Assembly (NCBI GenBank): GCA_017379075.1
Contig: JAFNXL010000053.1
Coordinates: 1-61,371, forward strand
DNA from: Bacteroidaceae bacterium
Lineage (GTDB): Bacteria > Bacteroidota > Bacteroidia > Bacteroidales > Bacteroidaceae
Length of the DNA: 61,371 bases
Direction of reading: 5' to 3'
Position numbers and translations under genes: made by a program. Below are positions 7,970 through 16,935 of this stretch, one piece after another (positions within the stretch are counted from its first letter, which is position 1; the number at the start of each line of letters is the position of its first letter). The notes beneath the pieces are model-generated. The model ran no database searches. It was not told the DNA's origin and worked only from the letters and a program-made list of their open reading frames with translations.

Positions 7970-10795
7970 TTACGACTTCAACACTTCAGCAAGGAAAGCC
8001 GCTGTATGTCCCGTGCCATTCTTTACCAAATCTTCGGGCGTTCCGCTGAAGAGAAGTTGTCCGCCTCCACGACCGCCGTCGGGTCCCATGTCTATAATCC
8101 AGTCGGCACACTTGATGACATCCAGATTGTGTTCTATCACAATAACCGTGTTTCCCTTTTCCACCAATCGGTTCAGCACCTCAAGCAATACGCGGATATC
8201 CTCAAAGTGAAGTCCCGTTGTGGGCTCATCAAGGATATAGACGGTCTTTCCCGTATCACGTTTGCCCAATTCCGTGGCAAGCTTTACGCGCTGGCTTTCT
8301 CCGCCCGAGAGCGTGGTACTGGGCTGACCCAACTTTATATAACCCAGGCCTACATCCTGCAACACCTTTATCTTGTGCAGAATGTTGGGTTGGTTCTGGA
8401 AGAACTCCACAGCCTGGTTGATGGTCATGTCCAGCACGTCAGCAATGCTCTTTCCACGGAACCGCACCTCCAGCGTTTCTCTTTCGTAGCGTTTTCCGTG
8501 ACATTTCTCGCAGGGGACATACACATCGGGCAGGAAGTTCATCTCAATGGTCTTGTATCCGTTACCGGAGCAGGCCTCGCAGCGTCCGCCTTTCACGTTG
8601 AAGGAAAAGCGCCCAGGCTTGTAGCCTCGTATCTTGGCTTCGGGCAGCTCCACAAAAAGGTTTCTGATATCGTTGAATACGCCTGTATAAGTGGCGGGAT
8701 TGCTTCGCGGCGTCCTGCCCAGAGGCGACTGGTCCACGTCCACCACCTTGTCTACGTTCTCCAAGCCCTCAATGGCATCATAGCCCAAAGGATCCTTGAG
8801 CGAACGGTAGAAGTGCTGGCTCAGAATGGGATGGAGCGTGTCGTTCACAAGCGTACTCTTTCCGCTTCCGCTCACTCCGGTCACACAAATGAGTTTTCCG
8901 AGCGGAAACTCCACATTGCATCCCTTCAGATTGTTGCCTCTTGCGCCCTTTAAGACAAGGTTTTCGCCCGTTCCTTTACGTCGTTCCGCAGGAGGGTCAA
9001 TGCGCATCGTGCCGTTCAGATAACGGCTTGTCAAAGTATCCTGCGAGAGCATGTTGCGGTAGTCGCCTTGATAAACCACTTGCCCGCCACGTCTGCCCGC
9101 CAAGGGACCAATGTCCACAATGTAATCGGCATGTTCCATCATTTCCTGGTCATGCTCCACCACTATTACGGTATTGCCGAGGTCGCGCAGCGCCTTCAGC
9201 GAGTTGATGAGGCGGCGGTTATCGCGCTGATGCAGTCCGATGCTGGGCTCGTCCAGAATATAGAGCACGTTCACGAGCTGGCTTCCTATCTGCGTGGCAA
9301 GACGAATGCGCTGGCTTTCTCCGCCCGAGAGGCTCACTGAGGGACGCGAAAGGGAAAGATAGTCCAGACCCACATCCAGGAGAAAACGCAGGCGGGTACG
9401 GATTTCCTTCACAATCTCCCCGGCAATGCGAAGCTGGCGCGGAGTAAGTTTTCCGTCAAGGTCTTGCAACCATTCGTACAGTTCGCTCAAGTCCATTGCC
9501 GCCAGTTCGGCAATGTTCTTTCCGGCAATGCGGAAGTGCAAGGCCTGCTGGTTCAAGCGCTGTCCGTTACAATGCGGACACTTTGTGGTGCGGCTGAAGG
9601 AATCGGCCCATTTCTGCGCTCCGGCGCTCATGTCCGCGTCCTGCATCTGCCTTATATATTTTACCAACCCTTCATAGTCTGTATAGAAATCGTTGCTGGT
9701 CTTTGTGGTTTCGGCCGGAATGCGCAGACGCTCCGAAGAACCGTTCAGAATCTCGTCCAACAGCTCGTCATCCATTTCCTCAAGCGGAGTATCAAGCGTG
9801 AAACCATTACTTTCAATGAGCGCCTGTATCTGCCAGAATATCATTGTCTGACGAGATTTTCCCAAAGGAGCTATTCCTCCCTGGCGCACAGATAGCGAAC
9901 GGTCTGGAAACACTTTGTTGATGTCAACCAGATTCACATAGCCAAGACCCTTACACTTGGGGCAGGCACCCATCGGACTGTTGAAAGAGAAGTCGTGGGG
10001 CGCGGGGTCACGATAAGAGATTCCGCTTACGGGACACATAAGCCTGCGGCTGAAGTGACCCACCTGTCCAGAATCCACATCATAGACCATCATCATGCCA
10101 TCGCCCTGCGCCATGGCGTTCGCCACGCTTTGGGTCAGGCGCTTGTCGTCCTTGCTCTGTACCACAAGACGGTCCACCACCAATTCGATGTCGTGGTTGC
10201 GGTAACGGTCCACCCTCATCCCCTGCACCACTTCCTGAATCTCGCCGTCCACTCTCACGTAAAGGTAGCCTTTGCGGCGAACCGATTCGAAGAGTTCCTT
10301 GTAATGTCCCTTTCGGTTCTTCACCTTGGGCGCAAGCAGATAGACCTTGTGGCCTTGGTAGTTTTTCAGCAGAAGGTCCAGAATCTGCTCTTCTGTATAT
10401 TTTACCATCTTCTCTCCCGACACGTATGAGAAGGCCTCGCCCGCCCTTGCAAAGAGCAGACGCAGGAAGTCATAAATCTCCGTGGTGGTGCCCACGGTGC
10501 TTCGGGGGTTCTTGTTGGTGGTTTTCTGTTCAATGCTGATTACGGGGCTAAGGCCGGTAATCTTGTCCACATCCGGACGCTCCAGGTTGCCCAGGAAGTT
10601 GCGGGCATAGGCGCTGAAGGTCTCAATGTAGCGGCGCTGTCCCTCGGCATAGATGGTGTCAAAAGCCAGGGACGACTTTCCGCTTCCGCTCAGTCCGGTT
10701 ATGACAGTGAGGCTGTTACGGGGAATTTCCACATCGATGTTCTTGAGGTTATGAACCCTGGCGCCCAGAACAACGATCTTATTGCTTTCACTCAT
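7970..10795 (-). CDS. uvrA: Excinuclease ABC subunit A
   Basis: 941 aa, normal for UvrA. The protein is the DNA damage sensor of nucleotide excision repair and loads UvrB. It has two ABC ATPase modules, with Walker A motifs GLSGSGKSS (about residues 34-42) and GVSGSGKST (C-terminal half). Each module has an LSGGESQR signature. Zinc-binding cysteines appear as [18 protein letters not shown] and the [10 protein letters not shown]...[10 protein letters not shown] finger. The start codon overlaps the stop of the upstream CHU_C gene by 8 nt, so translation is probably coupled. uvrB lies 10 kb away in a separate operon. Confidence 0.97.
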   Translation of the reverse strand: MSESNKIVVLGARVHNLKNIDVEIPRNSLTVITGLSGSGKSSLAFDTIYAEGQRRYIETFSAYARNFLGNLERPDVDKITGLSPVISIEQKTTNKNPRSTVGTTTEIYDFLRLLFARAGEAFSYVSGEKMVKYTEEQILDLLLKNYQGHKVYLLAPKVKNRKGHYKELFESVRRKGYLYVRVDGEIQEVVQGMRVDRYRNHDIELVVDRLVVQSKDDKRLTQSVANAMAQGDGMMMVYDVDSGQVGHFSRRLMCPVSGISYRDPAPHDFSFNSPMGACPKCKGLGYVNLVDINKVFPDRSLSVRQGGIAPLGKSRQTMIFWQIQALIESNGFTLDTPLEEMDDELLDEILNGSSERLRIPAETTKTSNDFYTDYEGLVKYIRQMQDADMSAGAQKWADSFSRTTKCPHCNGQRLNQQALHFRIAGKNIAELAAMDLSELYEWLQDLDGKLTPRQLRIAGEIVKEIRTRLRFLLDVGLDYLSLSRPSVSLSGGESQRIRLATQIGSQLVNVLYILDEPSIGLHQRDNRRLINSLKALRDLGNTVIVVEHDQEMMEHADYIVDIGPLAGRRGGQVVYQGDYRNMLSQDTLTSRYLNGTMRIDPPAERRKGTGENLVLKGARGNNLKGCNVEFPLGKLICVTGVSGSGKSTLVNDTLHPILSQHFYRSLKDPLGYDAIEGLENVDKVVDVDQSPLGRTPRSNPATYTGVFNDIRNLFVELPEAKIRGYKPGRFSFNVKGGRCEACSGNGYKTIEMNFLPDVYVPCEKCHGKRYERETLEVRFRGKSIADVLDMTINQAVEFFQNQPNILHKIKVLQDVGLGYIKLGQPSTTLSGGESQRVKLATELGKRDTGKTVYILDEPTTGLHFEDIRVLLEVLNRLVEKGNTVIVIEHNLDVIKCADWIIDMGPDGGRGGGQLLFSGTPEDLVKNGTGHTAAFLAEVLKS

Positions 10796-11510
10796 CTGCC
10801 GCGTCTCCTCCTCCGCTGGCCTCCTTGTTGTAGCCGGTCAGCACGCTAATGGTCTTCCGCAGGTTGTATTTTCTTCCGTCCGCTCCCTTTGCGTTCACTA
10901 CAAGGAAATAGACGCCGTCCCTCACGGTCTTTCCGTTCATCTTTCCGTCCCATCCTCCGTCAAGTCTGTTCCAGGAATAGAGTTTTGTGCCCCAACGGTT
11001 GAACACCGCCGCCTCGAACTTCACGATGCTCTGGTATCCGTCCTTGGCCTTCAGCACGTCATTGTATCCGTCTCCGTTCGGCGTGAAGGCATTGGGAAAC
11101 TCCAGCTTGCTCTCGCTGATGGCCACACGAAGGGGGTTGTCCTCCCCTTCCCCGGGATAAGAGATGGTGTCGTTGCCCAGGACAAAGGTGGCGTAGAGCT
11201 GGATGCAGAAGGCACCGCTCTTGTTGAAGGTATATTCCAGTTCTTCCTCAAATCTGTGAACGATGATGTTCTCCTTGTCACCCTCTTCCCAAATCTTCCA
11301 TTCATAACGGGCATCGTATGCGCCCACATTCTCGGGATTGGCAAAGAAATGCGCCTTCAAGGGCGCGTCGGTGCTTCCGCTCACATCCGTGGTTTCCTCG
11401 CCGTCCGCCGTGGTGTATACAGCCGACGGATTTACGGTGGGAAGCTCGTCCTGGGCGCCAAGAAACAGCGGCCACAGACCTAATAAAAAACAGATCAATC
11501 TCATTCTCAT
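10788..11510 (-). CDS. Secreted protein with C-terminal CHU_C (T9SS type-B) sorting domain
   Basis: 240 aa from the ATG at 11510; a longer in-frame reading lacks a signal peptide at its start. Residues 1-19 are a signal peptide (MRMRLICFLLGLWPLFLGA). A PKD/Ig-like stretch follows (YEWKIWEEGD...). The C-terminal 95 residues contain FPNAFTPNGDGYNDVL and FNRWGTKLYSW...WDGKMNGK, the hallmarks of the gliding-motility-associated CHU_C domain, which directs proteins through the type IX secretion system. It overlaps the uvrA start, an odd pairing of a secreted protein and a repair gene in one transcript. The tail after the domain ([13 protein letters not shown]) is unusual for a sorting signal, which normally ends the protein. 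Confidence 0.8.
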   Translation of the reverse strand: MRMRLICFLLGLWPLFLGAQDELPTVNPSAVYTTADGEETTDVSGSTDAPLKAHFFANPENVGAYDARYEWKIWEEGDKENIIVHRFEEELEYTFNKSGAFCIQLYATFVLGNDTISYPGEGEDNPLRVAISESKLEFPNAFTPNGDGYNDVLKAKDGYQSIVKFEAAVFNRWGTKLYSWNRLDGGWDGKMNGKTVRDGVYFLVVNAKGADGRKYNLRKTISVLTGYNKEASGGGDAADE

Positions 11511-11564
11511 TTGACAAACTTTCTGCAAAAATAACACTTTTCCGGGAGATAGTAAATATATCTG

Positions 11565-11595
11565 TTGCAAATTTCGCAAAAAAAGGATACCTTTG
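11565..11595 (+). promoter_or_regulatory. Consensus promoter at the LysM gene, possibly giving a leaderless mRNA
   Basis: TTG (11565-11567), 20 nt, TACCTTTG (11588-11595). The start codon is at 11600, only 4 nt after the -7 element, so the transcript would begin at or within a few nt of the ATG. Confidence 0.65.
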
Positions 11596-11599
11596 CGCT

Positions 11600-12970
11600 A
11601 TGAAATACGATTATTTATTATCACTTTTGTTTCTTTTGCCGGCTTCCCTGCATGCCCAGGGCACAATGGAAAGCCTTGACAACATCTATCAGGTAAAGAA
11701 GGGCGACACAGCCTATAGCATTGCCTCATCCCACGGCATCAGCCTTGAAGACCTTTACCGAGCCAACCCCGAAATCACAGGCGGAAAGATTAAGAAAGGA
11801 GCATTCCTTGTCATTCCGCAGAAGACTACTGCCGCCGCCCAGCAGCAGGCGGTACAGATACAGCCCGTGGCACCCCAGCAGACCGTCCAGCCCACCACCG
11901 CACTCCCCTATTACGAGTCGCTGCGCGTGGCCGTGCTGCTTCCCTTTGAGGAAAAGAGTGCCCGCGCCCCCAAGTTCCTGGAGTTCTACCAGGGCTTTCT
12001 CATGGCCGTGGACAGCATCAGCAGCCGCGGCACAAACGTATCCGTCTATGCCCTGAACACGGGCAGCACGGCAGCCCACATCAAGCAGGTGCTTGAAGAG
12101 CCCGAACTGCAGAGCATGCAGCTCATCATTGGCCCCGCAGACCAGTCGCAGGTTCCCGCCCTTTCCGACTTCTGCCAGCAGCACGGCATCAAGCTGGTGC
12201 TTCCCTTCGCCAACCTCAAGTCGGCTTCTGGAGAACACTCCACCGTCTATAACGCCACCCCCCAAGGTTCTGTCATACAGCAGCGCGTAAGCAGCTTCTT
12301 TGCCGAAAAACAGGCAGAAAAGAACTACATTGTGCTGAACACAGACGAGGCGGACGAAAAGGGCAAGGGACTCATTGACCTGTTGCGCACCAAACTGGGC
12401 GAAAAGGGCGTCTCCATGCGCCAGATGCACATTCTGGGCGACGACCAGGCCTACACCTCGGCGCTGAACCAGTTCCGCGAGAACTGCATCGTTCCGGACA
12501 ATGTGAGCATAAAGACGCTCAACATCTTCTTCTCCCGTCTGAAGACCTTTGCCGAGGAGCACCCCGAATACAAGATCTCGCTCATCGGATATCCCGAGTG
12601 GCAGACCTATACGCAGAGCCTGCTCAACGAGTTCTATCAGTTCGACACCTACATCTACAGCTCCTATTACCGCAACCCCTTGCTGGAGCGCACCACCGAG
12701 TTCGAACGCCGCTTCATCAACCACTTCGGCTACGGAATGGCTCCCACCTTCCCCCGCTACGGCATGCTGGGCTTTGATCTTGGCTTCTACTTCATGCACG
12801 GCATGGCCACGCTTGGCGACAATTTCGACCAGCAGCAGAACTCGCTCAGACTGCAACCCTTCCAGCACCCCTTCGTCTTTGCCAAAGACCCCGACACTAA
12901 GGGATTCATCAACGAGTCTGCGCTCATCATCCACTACTCTCCCGAGCATACAATCGACGTAATACAATGA
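11600..12970 (+). CDS. LysM domain plus periplasmic binding protein-like fold (envelope protein)
   Basis: 456 aa. The ATG at 11600 gives a signal peptide (MKYDYLLSLLFLLPASLHA). A LysM peptidoglycan-binding module spans about residues 28-72 (YQVKKGDTAYSIASSHGISL). A Gln/Pro/Thr linker leads to a type 1 periplasmic-binding-protein-like domain (VAVLLPFEEKSARAPKFLEFYQGFLMAVDSI...IIGPADQSQVPALSDFC). The arrangement matches Bacteroidetes LysM proteins thought to work in cell-wall maintenance. No transporter genes are adjacent, so solute uptake is unlikely. Its stop overlaps the start of the PorT-like gene by 4 nt (ATGA), so the two are a translational pair. Confidence 0.8.
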   Translation: MKYDYLLSLLFLLPASLHAQGTMESLDNIYQVKKGDTAYSIASSHGISLEDLYRANPEITGGKIKKGAFLVIPQKTTAAAQQQAVQIQPVAPQQTVQPTTALPYYESLRVAVLLPFEEKSARAPKFLEFYQGFLMAVDSISSRGTNVSVYALNTGSTAAHIKQVLEEPELQSMQLIIGPADQSQVPALSDFCQQHGIKLVLPFANLKSASGEHSTVYNATPQGSVIQQRVSSFFAEKQAEKNYIVLNTDEADEKGKGLIDLLRTKLGEKGVSMRQMHILGDDQAYTSALNQFRENCIVPDNVSIKTLNIFFSRLKTFAEEHPEYKISLIGYPEWQTYTQSLLNEFYQFDTYIYSSYYRNPLLERTTEFERRFINHFGYGMAPTFPRYGMLGFDLGFYFMHGMATLGDNFDQQQNSLRLQPFQHPFVFAKDPDTKGFINESALIIHYSPEHTIDVIQ

Positions 12971-13674
12971 AACTGCGGAAACTTGCTTTTGCGCTTGCGG
13001 CGCTCCTCTCATGCGCCAGCGCCTACGGACAGGTAGGTGAAGCCCGCAGCGACTTCGCCATCGGTGTGAACGGCGGATACACCCTCAACAAGGTCACCTT
13101 CAACCCCACCATCAAGCAGACCATGCACGGCGGGCCTACCTTTGGCGCCACCTTCCGCTATACCTGCGAGAAATACTTTGCCGTCTACTGCGCCCTGCAA
13201 GCCGAAATCAACTATGCCCGTCTGGGATGGACCGAACTCATTGAAACCAGCTCGGACACCTATTCGCGCGACATGGACTATATCCAGGTGCCCTTCTTCG
13301 CACGCCTTGCCCTCGGACGCGAAAGAGGCGGTTTCCAGGGTTTCCTGCTGCTGGGTCCGCAACTGGGCTTCTGCATTGGCGACAAGGAGAAGCGTGGCGG
13401 AGAATGGAGCGACTATACCCTGAGCCGCAGGCCCAACGGCATTGTGCAGCAGTACGGACTGGAGATTGACAACCGCTTCGAATACGGCATTGCAGGCGGA
13501 CTGGGCGCGGAAGTCAGCACCAAGAGCGGACACCGCTTTGCCATTGAAGGACGCTATTTCTACGGACTGAGCGACATCTTCGGCAACAGCAAGAAAGACC
13601 CCTTTGGCCGCAGCAACAACGGCACCATCTACGCCAAGGTGTCCTACCTCTTCGACATCATCAAGACCAAGTGA
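12967..13674 (+). CDS. PorT-family outer-membrane beta-barrel protein
   Basis: 235 aa. Signal peptide MKLRKLAFALAALLSCASAYG is followed by alternating amphipathic strands and Gly/aromatic girdle residues (FAIGVNGGYTLNKV, GPTFGATFRYTCEKYFAVYCALQAEINYA, GFLLLGPQLGFCIG, ending VSYLFDIIKTK). This is the 8-strand OmpA/PorT-like barrel common in Bacteroidetes. It is coupled to the LysM gene by an ATGA overlap, suggesting a joint envelope role, possibly linking outer membrane and peptidoglycan (inference). Whether it takes part in type IX secretion cannot be told from one gene. A heptanucleotide repeat begins 6 bp after its stop. Confidence 0.8.
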   Translation: MKLRKLAFALAALLSCASAYGQVGEARSDFAIGVNGGYTLNKVTFNPTIKQTMHGGPTFGATFRYTCEKYFAVYCALQAEINYARLGWTELIETSSDTYSRDMDYIQVPFFARLALGRERGGFQGFLLLGPQLGFCIGDKEKRGGEWSDYTLSRRPNGIVQQYGLEIDNRFEYGIAGGLGAEVSTKSGHRFAIEGRYFYGLSDIFGNSKKDPFGRSNNGTIYAKVSYLFDIIKTK

Positions 13675-13680
13675 CTTTTT

Positions 13681-13785
13681 GGCTATTGGCTATAGGCCAT
13701 TGGCTGATGGCTATTGGCTATTGGCTGATGGCTATTGGCTATTGGCTGATGGCTATTGGCTGAAAGCTGTTGGCTGTTGGCTCAA
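13681..13785. repeat. Heptanucleotide tandem tract GGCTATT/GGCTGAT
   Basis: About 15 consecutive 7-mers in phase (GGCTATT, GGCTGAT, GGCTATA, GGCCATT, GGCTGTT variants), beginning just after the PorT-like gene. Variation lies mainly in the last three positions of the heptad. Confidence 0.9.
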
Positions 13786-14017
13786 ATCTTTTGTATCAAT
13801 AAGTCAAAGAACGCGTTTTGTTTTTTGGCAGGGGTCATTTGCATCGCCCCAGCACCTTTGCAGCTTTTTTCTGAAAGAGTTTCTCTGATTATCCCACTCT
13901 TTTTTTCATTGCTGGCTTTTTAGTTTTCATTTTTCGACAGAAGAACAAAAGAACATTTGAGTTTGGCCGGTTCTCTTTTGTGGCTTATGTACTTATGTCT
14001 GGTCTCTTTTTTACTTT

Positions 14018-14103
14018 GGCTGTTGGCCGTTAGCTGTTGGCTGTTGGCTGTTGGCTGTTGGCTGTTGGCCGTTAGCTTTTGGCTGTTGGCTGTTGGCCGT
14101 TAG
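14018..14103. repeat. Heptanucleotide tandem tract GGCTGTT/GGCCGTT
   Basis: About 12 consecutive 7-mers related to the tract at 13681 (GGCTGTT, GGCCGTT, AGCTGTT). It ends directly at the first hairpin of the REP-like cluster. A short inverted fragment of the same type appears near 14353-14380. Confidence 0.9.
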
Positions 14104-14104
14104 T

Positions 14105-14261
14105 CGTCTGGAAGACGGGGATTTCAATACCGATAGACTTTCAAGTCCTCGGCCACGTTGCCGTTCCGCGTCTTTGCAGACGCCATTTCTTCTTCTCTTT
14201 TGTTTCCACGGACTTAAAAGTCCGCGGCTATTTGCCTTCGGCATCGCGTCTTTCAGACGCC
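14105..14261. repeat. REP-like hairpin cluster, copy 1
   Basis: Five short perfect or near-perfect hairpins: CGTCTGGAAGACG (14105-14117), GACTTTCAAGTC (14136-14147), GCGTCT-N4-AGACGC (14168-14183), CGGACTTAAAAGTCCG (14209-14224) and GCGTCTTTCAGACGC (14246-14260). The same hairpin types recur at 29879-30008 and 60960-61047. They resemble RAYT-mobilised REP elements, but no RAYT gene is in the window. Confidence 0.8.
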
Positions 14262-14654
14262 TTGTCTTTGTGTGTCATATATGACGGTTGGGCGGATTTG
14301 ATCTCTGCATTGTGTTTAATGTTTTGTTTTTGGTTTGTATTTCGCTGCTTCGCCAATGGCCAATGGCAAACAGCTAATGGTTGTTTTGTTGATTGGAATT
14401 CCACTACAAAGTTATAGCTTTATTTTGTAATAACAAAATAAAAATGGATTTATTTTCGCTTATTTGTAAATATTTATTGGAATCACGGGTTTCCGCAGGC
14501 TTTCGCTTATTTTTTTTCCTCTGGAGGAAAAATTTCCTACCACGCCATGCCGAAATTTTTTCCATGCCATGCGTCTGGAGGGGTGTAAAAGAAATTTACT
14601 CACGGCAATGCCGTGGCTTCTCATAACGTCATGATGACAAGAAGCGATAGTTCA

Positions 14655-14713
14655 TTTCTCATCACTCACAACTCACAGCTCAAGGCTCTTTGCATTTTTG
14701 CATTTTGCATTTT
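14655..14713. repeat. Inverted heptad tract plus TGCATTT repeat
   Basis: CTCATCACTCACAACTCACA-type heptads (the complement of the GAGTGAT family) are followed at once by TTTGCATTTTTGCATTTTGC. The same order and orientation occurs at 16853-16910. Confidence 0.75.
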
Positions 14714-14829
14714 GTCATTTTTAAAAGGGGACAAAAAATAGGTACACCTTATTAAATTAATGAATGATATTGATTAATTGATTATATATATTATATAGGG
14801 GCATACCCCCCACCCACTTTAACTGTGTT

Positions 14830-14853
14830 TGCAAAATGCAAAAATGCAAAAAT
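14830..14853. repeat. TGCAAAA tandem repeat, facing the copy at 14689
   Basis: Three 7-8 nt units. With the inverse copy at 14689-14713 it forms an inverted repeat around an AT-rich core of about 115 bp that contains TATATATATTATATA. Confidence 0.75.
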
Positions 14854-15317
14854 TATGCGTTATCTACTGATTTACAATGGTTTAAATGCTTACAAACTTT
14901 GCATTTTACTTTGCAGAGCTTTGCAAAAACACGCATTTTACCGAAAAAACGTCTCTTTTGTGCATTCAGAAATTGCCCAAATGGGGTGCCTGTTCGCTGA
15001 AAAACGAGGGGTAAAACGCATTTCGCGATGCCAAAACCTTCATTTCTCGCACGTTTCACAGACATACGGATTATTTTTGGAAAATTTGGCTCATTTTGGT
15101 GTCAAAAATTATCTATCATTCTGATACACCGCATATTAGCACACAAAACACTGTTTTTAGCTTTGATAAAAACGATGCATGAAATGGCATTTTAGCAGGC
15201 ATTTTGGACAAAATTGACCACAAATTCGGCTCGGAAGAACGAAAAATACAAGAAAACGGACACACAAAAACTCTCCTTTGCACTGTTTGCAAATTGCAGC
15301 CAGACAAAGGAGAGGAT

Positions 15318-15345
15318 AAAACGGGCGGAAACACAACCGCCAAAG
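15318..15345 (-). terminator. Intrinsic terminator of the 15361-16620 gene
   Basis: On the minus strand GGCGG (15341-15337) pairs with CCGCC (15328-15324), followed by CGTTTTA. It lies about 20 nt after the stop. Confidence 0.6.
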
Positions 15346-15360
15346 AGAATGTTCAGATCG

Positions 15361-16620
15361 TTACTTCTGCTGAGAGTCCACGACGATGCCGGGAGTCAAG
15401 AAATCGTCCGTGCTGTACTTCTTGCCCAAGGGGCCATAGTCGCCCAGCGCCACGCTTGCCACTTGTGTGGAGGGGTCGGTCACATTGCTGTAGGGGTTGC
15501 CATAGGCCGTTGGGGTCATGTTCTTGATGGAATACTCCCACGACTTGTCCGGCAGAATGTTTCTGTACATGATGGTGATGATGTCGCCGATGGCATTGCC
15601 ATGGTTGTCCAGCTTGGTTTCGTCCCACTCCAGCACATAGCTGTACGGAATGCGCTTGGCGAACTCCTTGACCTGCGCCAGCTTCGGATTGTTAGCCGAT
15701 GCCACCACAACGGTTATCTTCTTGCCTTCTGGCGCGTCCAGCATGCGGTCATAGAACGAGCTGTAAGAGCGTGTGTTCTGCACAGAACCGATGCAAATGG
15801 ACCAGTAGCGTGCCTTTGCGCCCATATATTGCTCAACGGTGGCGGGGATGGGCACGGGAATGAAACTGAAGGCAAGCACCTGGTCTCTCTCCAGCCTGGT
15901 GCGGCAATAGAGATAGTCGGTGGAGTTGTTGGGGAAATACTCGCCTCGGGGTGCCAGGAGGAATGGAACGGTCATCTCGCTGTCCGATTCCAGCGGCTCA
16001 TAGTTGCCCTCCTTCATGATGGTGGCCTTTGACACCACGGGTTCTGGCGCCTCAATCGTCTGGCCCGTCCTCAGGTCCACACCCTCAATGAGGGGCAGTT
16101 CCACGCCTCCAAACTCGTCTACGCCCAGATACTGGCGCAGGCAGATGCTTACGCAAGCCACATCTTCGGTGAAATAGCACACATTCTCTTCCCTGGCTCC
16201 GGGAAAGAACGAGAGGTCTGTGCCCTTCTTCAGCAGATAGATGGTGAAACGGTTGTCCGTGCGCTTGGAAGTGGTTCTGTAGGGGTTTTCCGAGCCGTTG
16301 TCGGGCGTGATATTGACATCGTCCAGACCGTCAATCACCTCGCCACGCAGGTCGTTATAGACAGAAAAGCTGAAAAAACGCACCTGCGGATAGCGTCCCG
16401 TAATGCGCAGTCCGGCGTTCGGATTGCTTTTAATGTCATAGGCATAGACCCAATATTTGGAGAAAAGGTCGGGATAAGCGCCCAAATTCGTGTGCGAATA
16501 GGTGGTTCCCCATAGTTTTTTGGTCTCTGCAGGCGCATTTTCCGCCTCATCGGCATCGTTGCAAGAGAACAAGCAAAGTGCCGTGGCAATCATTGCCAGA
16601 TAGAATTTTACACTGCTCAT
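15361..16620 (-). CDS. Lipoprotein of unknown function, weakly DUF1214/DUF1254-like
   Basis: 419 aa. The N-terminus MSSVKFYLAMIATALCLFSC gives a lipoprotein signal with Cys20. The body contains YWVYAYDIKSNPNAGLRITGRYPQVRFFSFSVYND and later RYWSICIGSVQNTRSYSSFYDRML, which recall the strand patterns of DUF1254/DUF1214 proteins. I rate that resemblance weak and do not assign an activity. It stands alone, bounded by repeats on the upstream side and a terminator downstream. The repeat-filled gap before it suggests it has its own promoter. Confidence 0.7.
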   Translation of the reverse strand: MSSVKFYLAMIATALCLFSCNDADEAENAPAETKKLWGTTYSHTNLGAYPDLFSKYWVYAYDIKSNPNAGLRITGRYPQVRFFSFSVYNDLRGEVIDGLDDVNITPDNGSENPYRTTSKRTDNRFTIYLLKKGTDLSFFPGAREENVCYFTEDVACVSICLRQYLGVDEFGGVELPLIEGVDLRTGQTIEAPEPVVSKATIMKEGNYEPLESDSEMTVPFLLAPRGEYFPNNSTDYLYCRTRLERDQVLAFSFIPVPIPATVEQYMGAKARYWSICIGSVQNTRSYSSFYDRMLDAPEGKKITVVVASANNPKLAQVKEFAKRIPYSYVLEWDETKLDNHGNAIGDIITIMYRNILPDKSWEYSIKNMTPTAYGNPYSNVTDPSTQVASVALGDYGPLGKKYSTDDFLTPGIVVDSQQK

Positions 16621-16935
16621 AATGTTATTTTATTAAAGAGTAAACAAGGAAAACGGATGCAAAACACCCGAAAAGTGCATCAAATATACGTTATTTTTGT
16701 CTATATCCGCACGTTTTTGGCGTTTTTGGCACAAAAAAATACGTGTTTGCAGCGCAAAAATTGCAAAATGAGCGGTGAGCGGTGAGCAATGAGTAGTGAG
16801 CGGTGAGTGATGAGTAATAAGTAATTAACTGAGAATCAGAATTCTAAACTCACAACTCACTGCTCACCGCTCACAACGCGCCACCCTTTTGCATTTTTGC
16901 ATTTTGCAAATTATAATATATATAATGTGTGGATG
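16621..16935. other. Intergenic region with inverted heptad tracts
   Basis: No gene. Forward heptads (GAGCGGT, GAGCAAT, GAGTAGT) at 16769-16830 face inverted heptads (ACTCACT, GCTCACC) at 16853-16877 around a 22-bp spacer, so the RNA could fold into a long imperfect hairpin. A TGCATTT repeat follows at 16888-16910. Confidence 0.75.
16769..16877. repeat. GAGYRRT heptad tract, forward and inverted arms
   Basis: The forward arm has eight or nine 7-mers in phase. The reverse arm has about three. Related tracts are at 14655, 29721, 50847, 60696 and 61059. Confidence 0.85.

Larger units (their letters stand above)
13675..15360. other. 1.7-kb repeat-rich region without a convincing gene
   Basis: Several short frames occur (for example 14393-14626 and 14825-15124), but none has a recognisable domain and most cross repeats, so no gene is called. 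Contents in order: GGCTATT heptad tract, GGCTGTT heptad tract, REP-like hairpin cluster, GAGYRRT-type heptads (inverted), TGCAAAA repeats facing each other around an AT-rich 115-bp core (14714-14829), and then about 400 bp of unassigned sequence up to the terminator at 15318-15345. Confidence 0.7.

Noticed and set aside
14393-14626. 77-codon small gene
   Set aside because: Composition unlike neighbours, no domain; lies in a repeat-rich gap.
14714-14829. Chromosomal replication origin at the AT-rich core
   Set aside because: No DnaA-box cluster (TTATCCACA) was seen, and dnaA is not nearby.
14825-15124. 99-codon small gene
   Set aside because: Starts inside a TGCAAAA repeat, no recognisable feature, no promoter motif.
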